Positions 14,848 through 19,611 of a DNA stretch of 19,611 nt are shown here, one piece after another (within the stretch, counting starts at the first letter, position 1; every line of letters starts with the position of its first letter). This DNA is from Planctomycetota bacterium. GTDB lineage: Bacteria; Planctomycetota; PUPC01; JACPCR01. The stretch lies in NCBI GenBank assembly GCA_030740295.1, contig JASLXP010000406.1:1-19611 (forward strand). The letters run 5' to 3'. The notes beneath the pieces were generated by a model. The model was not told where the DNA came from. It made no database searches and saw only the letters and a list, made by a program, of their open reading frames with translations. The translations under genes were made by a program, and so were the position numbers.

Positions 14848-16116
14848 ATGAGATCAAGATTCCTGATAGTTGGCTTTCCCGTCTTGCTGGGGGTCTTCGC
14901 GGCAGGGATCTTTTGTTACATCCTCTTCAACTTTGAAACGAACAGAGCGCTGCAGCATCCTGCGGTCATTGCTGCGCTGATCGCCATCATACTTCTGTTC
15001 GTACTTGTCTCGTTTCTCTCCGCACTTGGCGCCAAGCGGATATTTGCCATCCTCGATCGCGAAGCGATCCTCATGCGGCGGAGACTGGAAACACTCGAGC
15101 GCCGGATCACTATCGACGAAGTTCAGACAAAGGTGATGAACCGCGTGAACGATCTTCACGAGACCTTTTTCGTATCCCGCGATCTCAACGTCGTCCTCAA
15201 CCAGGCAGTTTCTGCCATTAAAGACATTCTCGAAGTCAAGACGATTGTCATGCAGCTCTACAGCGACGAAGAGAATCGTTTCTTTATGCGCATCGAAGAG
15301 GGCGGCGAAGATATCGAGCTCGGCAGCGAATTGATCACCGAAGTCATCCATCACGGCAAATCCACCATGGTGAACAACCTTGACAATTACGAAAGGTATC
15401 AACCGCTTACGGGAGACGGCTATCGATCGCTAATTGTTGCGCCCCTCAATCGCATCCAGCCGGGCGGCTCTCGTAAGTCGATTGGGCTTATCGCAGCGCT
15501 CACCCGCGAGCGCCGTGATTTCACCAGCTACGAGCTGGATCTGCTGAGCACGTTCTCCAGCCAGGCGGCAGTCCTGATCGAAAACGCACGGCTCTACAAA
15601 CGCGTCGAAAACCTGGCCATACACGACGGCCTGACGAATCTGTTCAATTACCGGCACTTTCAGGAGATCCTCGAACGGGACATCCGCAAGGCACAGAAAT
15701 CCGGCTTCCCGCTGTCGCTTGTCATCATCGATATCGATGACTTCAAAAAATACAACGACACTTTCGGTCATCCCGAGGGCGATGAAGTCCTTCGCAACGT
15801 TGCCGAAATTCTACTCGACAACACTCGTGGTAAGGATTTCGTAGCTCGATACGGCGGCGAGGAATTTGTCGTTGTTCTTCCCGAGACCTCCCGCACCGGA
15901 GCGATGACCGTTGCCCAAACTATTCGTCAGAAGGTAGAGTCATTTCCATTCGGCAGCCAGAACTCAGCCCATCCGCCTGTCAGGCTCTCTATCACCGCAG
16001 GACTTGCGGTATTCCCCGACGACGCCAATTCAGCCAAAGACCTGATCGTCACTGCCGACGAAGCCCTTTATGAGGGCAAACGCACCGGTAAAAACCAGGT
16101 AGTTTCCGCGGCGTGA
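14848..16116 (+). CDS. Membrane-bound diguanylate cyclase (2 TM, GAF, GGDEF)
   Basis: The 422-residue product likely makes c-di-GMP from two GTP. Two transmembrane helices (about 5-27 and 39-60) are followed by a charged coiled-coil-like stretch, a GAF sensor domain at about 95-255 and a GGDEF domain at about 265-420. The active-site loop is intact as GGEEF (336-340) with an upstream inhibitory RxxD site (Arg327-Asp330), and the motifs DGLTNLFNYRHF and DIDDFKKYNDTFGHPEGD are typical. The frame is open upstream into the ATPase gene, but the ATG at 14848 gives the correct hydrophobic N-terminus. It sits just after the transporter ATPase and may be co-transcribed, though the functional link is unproven. 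Confidence 0.92.
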   Translation: MRSRFLIVGFPVLLGVFAAGIFCYILFNFETNRALQHPAVIAALIAIILLFVLVSFLSALGAKRIFAILDREAILMRRRLETLERRITIDEVQTKVMNRVNDLHETFFVSRDLNVVLNQAVSAIKDILEVKTIVMQLYSDEENRFFMRIEEGGEDIELGSELITEVIHHGKSTMVNNLDNYERYQPLTGDGYRSLIVAPLNRIQPGGSRKSIGLIAALTRERRDFTSYELDLLSTFSSQAAVLIENARLYKRVENLAIHDGLTNLFNYRHFQEILERDIRKAQKSGFPLSLVIIDIDDFKKYNDTFGHPEGDEVLRNVAEILLDNTRGKDFVARYGGEEFVVVLPETSRTGAMTVAQTIRQKVESFPFGSQNSAHPPVRLSITAGLAVFPDDANSAKDLIVTADEALYEGKRTGKNQVVSAA

Positions 16117-16140
16117 TGTTTCATTGCATGGCGACGGGCT

Positions 16141-16152
16141 GGGACTGTCCCC
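16141..16152. repeat. REP-like palindrome GGGACTGTCCCC
   Basis: This near-perfect GGGAC/GTCCC palindrome lies in the 44-base space between the convergent cyclase and kinase genes. The same word is common as a dispersed REP-type element in several environmental bacteria (from memory, not checked). It has no T run, so its value as a terminator is doubtful. Confidence 0.35.
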
Positions 16153-16160
16153 ACAACGCT

Positions 16161-17561
16161 TCAACTGTAACTACTGCAGAAGAGGGGCCCACTGGGCGTG
16201 GTCAAGAAAGAAGATATTTCTTCTGAGTATTCGGGATGGACCTCAGAATACCGGGCCGTCCATCTTTCGAGAAAATCCTCTGCCCCCTCCTTCCGCACGA
16301 TTGCATACACACTGCCACCAAAGCCCGCGCCGAATCCTGAAGCGGCGATAGCTCCTTCTTCTCTGGCTAATCTCTGGAGGCAATCGACCTCCTCCACGAT
16401 GTTTCGGAGATGACTTTTTGATAGTGCGTGTGAGCGGCCGATGATGCTGCCCAGCGCCGCCGCATCTTTTGATTCGAGCGCCTCAACAGCATCCGGAATG
16501 ATTTCAGTCATCTCCAACGAGAATTGTTCAAAACGCATGAAGAGATCCTCCGCGGCAGAGGGCGCCGCACGGTTCAGCGAGTCCCTGAGCTTGCCATAAT
16601 TGACCTCACCTGATTCAGGATCAGTGAGATGTTTCACCACGTCACGCATAGTCGGGAATTCCGCGCCTTCCGCTTCATTGAAGGTGCTGAGCACACGACC
16701 GAGCCGGAGCGAAACCGCGTTATATTCTTCCATGGCTTCTGCAGTCTTTACCGCGTGCTTTCCTGAATGACAGACTGCAATGGCCCATTTCTCGGGGAAC
16801 GCGACGCTGCATTCAGGAACAGTCGGGCAGTAATAATTCACAGAGAACTTCCCCTCTTCGCAGCAGAGGATAGCCGTATGGTCTTCGCTGCCGCCGAAGG
16901 TGCCCACGCCGCGATGGCCGGGCAGATCCCTGAAGGAAAGGCCGTTTTCCACAACCGCCAGGTACATGGCCAGATCTATCCGGTTGTGGATGTTGGCCTG
17001 AAGGAGCTCCGATCCCGCCAATTCATTCGGCCCCGCAATGGCAAAGTATGAACCGATGATCAGTGCTGAAGAAGAGCTCATTCCACCCGCGGGTGGAAGG
17101 TCGCTCGCTATGGCTATGTCTACTCCCTCTAACTCGACATGATCGCCAAAATTGAATGCGATCCGACGCGCAGCGGTTGCCGGGTAAGTGGCCCAGCCTT
17201 TCAGTGGCTCGATATCCGGTCTGAACGGAAACGAACAGGGCCTGAAGGACGGATCAGCATTCCACACACAGATCTCATCAGAACCGTTCAGGGACGAGAC
17301 AATGATAAAGCCGCGATCCAGGGCCATCACCATCGTTGGGCCGCCCCCATAGTCCGTATGTTTTCCTAATATCTCGATACGGCCGGGAACATAGCAAATG
17401 TGAATTGGTTGTTCGTCAGCAACAGATGAATGCCTTTCAAAAACATCAATTGCGTCCCTCAACAGTCGAACTTTGGACGGGCTCAGTGTGTCGAGATGCA
17501 GTTGTAACGGGTTGCCCTCAGGCAACTCAGAAAGCATTCCTCTTATCTCGCGTAAACTCAT
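16161..17561 (-). CDS. Galactokinase-like GHMP-family sugar kinase
   Basis: A 466-residue GHMP kinase, longer than the roughly 390 of a typical GalK. The sugar-binding motif is GRIEILGKHTDYGGG (59-74), where GalK has GRxNLIGEHTDY: Asn is Glu and Glu is Lys. The phosphate-binding loop is DLPPAGGMSSSSAL (154-167), a middle motif is FGGSEDHTAIL, and the C-terminal motif is GFGAGFGGSVYAI. These place it in the galactokinase side of the family but away from classical GalK, so the sugar (galactose, arabinose or other) is not certain. It starts in the stop of the nucleotidyltransferase gene (ATGA) with a GGGAG about ten bases upstream, and is convergent with the cyclase gene. Confidence 0.87.
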   Translation of the reverse strand: MSLREIRGMLSELPEGNPLQLHLDTLSPSKVRLLRDAIDVFERHSSVADEQPIHICYVPGRIEILGKHTDYGGGPTMVMALDRGFIIVSSLNGSDEICVWNADPSFRPCSFPFRPDIEPLKGWATYPATAARRIAFNFGDHVELEGVDIAIASDLPPAGGMSSSSALIIGSYFAIAGPNELAGSELLQANIHNRIDLAMYLAVVENGLSFRDLPGHRGVGTFGGSEDHTAILCCEEGKFSVNYYCPTVPECSVAFPEKWAIAVCHSGKHAVKTAEAMEEYNAVSLRLGRVLSTFNEAEGAEFPTMRDVVKHLTDPESGEVNYGKLRDSLNRAAPSAAEDLFMRFEQFSLEMTEIIPDAVEALESKDAAALGSIIGRSHALSKSHLRNIVEEVDCLQRLAREEGAIAASGFGAGFGGSVYAIVRKEGAEDFLERWTARYSEVHPEYSEEISSFLTTPSGPLFCSSYS

Positions 17562-18373
17562 GCGTATGAATTCTCCCGAAGCAGTGCTGCTGCAGATTCA
17601 ATGGAACTTCGTGAAGTCAGATCAACGACACCGCAATGGACCGGAACAACTTTGGTTTCAATCTCCAGATTCTTAACACCATGCCGAATAGCGTCCGGTA
17701 ATTGATATTCACCATTGCGTGGATCGGGAGAAATAGATCTGCATGCCTCAAAAAACCTGCGATCCAGCCGGTTGCAGTTGAAACTGACAAACAAGTCTCC
17801 GTCATGGGCATAACTTTGCGGATCGTCCGCGTCTTCAACGATGTCTTGAAGAACAAATTCACTGTCAAAATCCAACGCGGCAAATCTGCGAGCGCGCGCC
17901 TCCTCGATATTACTCTTTTCAGCTATTCCACGAATGCTGAATCCAAGTAAAGACCAACCGTCACGGCTGGACGACGCGAGCCTTTCCAAGGCACTAGCAG
18001 GATAGACAGTGTCGCCGTTCAAAGTAATAAATGCATCGTCTCCAACAAATTCTTCAGCAGGAAGAATCGCGTTTGCCGTCCCGAGTGGCTCAGGCTGAAC
18101 AACAAATGAGAGCTTCAGGTTCTCAGAGGCAGCCGCACCAACAATGGCCTCTTTGACAAACTCTGAATTGGGGCCGATGACGACACATATCTCAAAGAAG
18201 CCGGCCCTGCTCAATTGGATAAACGTGTGTGAGATGAGCGGCCGACCTTCGAGAGGGATCATCCATTTCAGGCCACTCTGTGCTGCCTTCTCCGCATCGG
18301 CAGAGAGGTCTATTTCAGGGTCTCGGGACCGCATTCTGGAGCCAAGCCCTCCGGCAAGAATGACTGCTTTCAT
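17558..18373 (-). CDS. Sugar-1-phosphate nucleotidyltransferase family protein
   Basis: The 271-residue product has the NTP_transferase signature VILAGGLGSRMRS at residues 4-16, the conserved Lys in GLKWMIPLEGRPLI, a nucleotide-contact region QPEPLGTANAIL, and the metal-binding LNGDTV. Such enzymes make NDP-sugars from a sugar-1-phosphate and NTP. Because the next gene is a sugar kinase that yields sugar-1-phosphates, the pair likely forms a two-step activation route to an NDP-sugar. The kinase gene overlaps the stop by four bases. The 130-base gap upstream (18374-18503) shows no clear promoter. The exact sugar and nucleotide cannot be read from the sequence. Confidence 0.88.
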   Translation of the reverse strand: MKAVILAGGLGSRMRSRDPEIDLSADAEKAAQSGLKWMIPLEGRPLISHTFIQLSRAGFFEICVVIGPNSEFVKEAIVGAAASENLKLSFVVQPEPLGTANAILPAEEFVGDDAFITLNGDTVYPASALERLASSSRDGWSLLGFSIRGIAEKSNIEEARARRFAALDFDSEFVLQDIVEDADDPQSYAHDGDLFVSFNCNRLDRRFFEACRSISPDPRNGEYQLPDAIRHGVKNLEIETKVVPVHCGVVDLTSRSSIESAAALLRENSYA

Positions 18374-18503
18374 GAAAAGGTCTGGATAATTATCAGGAAT
18401 CAGGATGAGCAGCGAAATCTATACTGCTGCCCTGGACAAAGGCGATTCTTGACCTGACAGACAGTTTGCGCACCAGATTAGAATTAGGGTTCCAGCCAAT
18501 GGC

Positions 18504-19611
18504 TTAGCGAACGCCTGCTTTCTGGTTCATTAAACGCTGAGGATTCAGGATGTTTGAGGGTTCGATACGCTGCACGACAAGATGGGTTCCCAGGTTCGGA
18601 TCAAAGTTGCTTTGTCCTATTCTCAGGGCAGGGCTGTCTGGAATTTTCGCTATGAAGTACGCGTTCGGCGTATTATTCAGATTTGGCCTGGGAAGCTGCA
18701 CGGCCGTACACCCGCCGTTTCTCTCCCAGTCGTGGTAGCGCACAAAACCAAACATGTTGCGGACGCCCCAATTTCCCATTTGCCGATTAATGATGTCTGG
18801 CCCGAACTCGCGCCTGGACCCTGGTTTGAACTGGCCGGTATTCATGATCACATAGGTTTCCTGTCCTTGATTCTTGGCCCAGAAGGAGACTATTATCCTC
18901 GAATCGGTGAGAGCGAACTTGCTTCTGTTTGTAACTACTATACGAGTTTTACGGTTGGGATGGCTGATGCGCACATCCACCTGTCCTGCTTTGCTGGTGT
19001 ATGAATTAGTTAAAAGCAATCGTGTTCCCCACGGCGAGATCTGAACCTGGTGCCTGTCTTTCTGGATATCTTCGTTTACGAGATCCATGCTGATATTCAT
19101 GCTACTTTTAAGCGGAAGATTTTGCCGAAAGCCCCACCAGTAACGCGAGAATCGATAATCATTAGTAACAGTCGATGGTAGAAGCCAGGAACGAAGACGC
19201 TCCCCTTTCAGTTCTACTTGATGACTCTTTCCGCCTGCAGATGTCAGGCTGAGCATGGCCCACTGGTACCCGCCATCTGGTGTCAATTCAGTTACAGACA
19301 GCCATTGAATGTCTCCTTTTCTAAGGCCAAGAATCGGCCCCACGAATAATGCGATAAGGCAGAATATGGTGATAGTCACTCCAACATACCAGGCCAACGC
19401 TTTTCTACCCTTCTTGCGCAGAATCAGCCAAATAACCGGGCCAGTGAGGAATGCATAAAGACCAAATACAACGCCAACCATGGAAAGTGTCTTAGAGGCA
19501 TTCACCGGCAGTCCCCGTCTGACATAGTTGCTGGGTCGCATGAATTTCGGAAAGGCGGGCTCCGCTTCATATTCGAGATACTTTGCCAGATTCGTCGCCG
19601 CATCCATCGAT
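18504..19611 (-). CDS. C-terminal part of a membrane-anchored protein of unknown function, 5' partial
   Basis: The frame stays open to the window edge, so the visible part of at least 367 residues is a C-terminal piece. It carries two transmembrane segments near its start, about 41-64 (GVVFGLYAFLTGPVIWLILR) and 70-92 (LAWYVGVTITIFCLIALFVG), separated by a short basic loop. The rest is a beta-rich, probably extracytoplasmic region ending in NILNPQRLMNQKAGVR. The pattern (G-P-V-x-W/Y-x-x-L-R then K-A-L-A-W) occurs near the end of many large planctomycete membrane proteins. The function is not known. It lies on the same strand and upstream of the nucleotidyltransferase, 130 bases apart, so it may not be in the same operon. 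Confidence 0.7.
   Translation of the reverse strand, partial: SMDAATNLAKYLEYEAEPAFPKFMRPSNYVRRGLPVNASKTLSMVGVVFGLYAFLTGPVIWLILRKKGRKALAWYVGVTITIFCLIALFVGPILGLRKGDIQWLSVTELTPDGGYQWAMLSLTSAGGKSHQVELKGERLRSWLLPSTVTNDYRFSRYWWGFRQNLPLKSSMNISMDLVNEDIQKDRHQVQISPWGTRLLLTNSYTSKAGQVDVRISHPNRKTRIVVTNRSKFALTDSRIIVSFWAKNQGQETYVIMNTGQFKPGSRREFGPDIINRQMGNWGVRNMFGFVRYHDWERNGGCTAVQLPRPNLNNTPNAYFIAKIPDSPALRIGQSNFDPNLGTHLVVQRIEPSNILNPQRLMNQKAGVR

Noticed and set aside
16117..16160. Bidirectional terminator between the convergent genes
   Set aside because: The only palindrome has a stem of 4-5 pairs and no T run on either strand.

Overview
The window looks like part of a chromosome of a Planctomycetota-type bacterium, perhaps Phycisphaerae-like. 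The main clues are the purA-uppS-cdsA gene order, a CdsA with an altered C-terminal signature, a very large secreted glycoside-hydrolase-like protein, and a C-terminal protein piece of a membrane type common in that phylum. The assignment is an inference; other lineages of the PVC group and neighbouring candidate phyla remain possible. Most starts lack a Shine-Dalgarno (SD) sequence and many genes are coupled by TGATG or ATGA overlaps.

Bases 1-7485 (+ strand) hold a dense housekeeping cluster: the 3' part of carA (carbamoyl phosphate synthesis), purA (AMP synthesis), uppS (polyprenyl carrier lipid), cdsA (CDP-diacylglycerol), phoH (an ATPase of RNA metabolism) and a 7TM-HD protein of the PgpH type (c-di-AMP hydrolysis). 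These are nearly contiguous. The usual followers dxr/rseP (after cdsA) and ybeY (after pgpH) are absent.

Bases about 7585-13852 (+) hold an apparently co-transcribed accessory set: a 1159-residue secreted protein with a predicted TIM-barrel glycosidase core, a small secreted LamG/DUF1080-like beta-sandwich protein, a protein that seems to be a tandem duplication of a PsbP/Mog1-like domain, a PqqD-like (RRE-fold) protein with a lysine-rich tail, and a minimal FtsX-type permease. After a 223-base gap with an imperfect inverted repeat and purine-rich DNA come a LolD/MacB-type ABC ATPase (14076-14813) and a membrane-bound GAF-GGDEF diguanylate cyclase (14848-16116). The duplicated-domain protein, PqqD-like protein, minimal permease and ATPase form the most unusual unit: possibly an uncharacterised envelope or peptide-modification/export system.

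Bases 16161-19611 (- strand) are convergent with the cyclase gene. They hold a galactokinase-like GHMP kinase and a sugar nucleotidyltransferase in a 4-base-overlap operon (a likely sugar to sugar-1-phosphate to NDP-sugar route), and the C-terminal part of a two-transmembrane-segment protein that runs off the window end. No tRNA, rRNA, CRISPR array, transposase or convincing terminator was seen. No gene-free stretch exceeds 300 bases.
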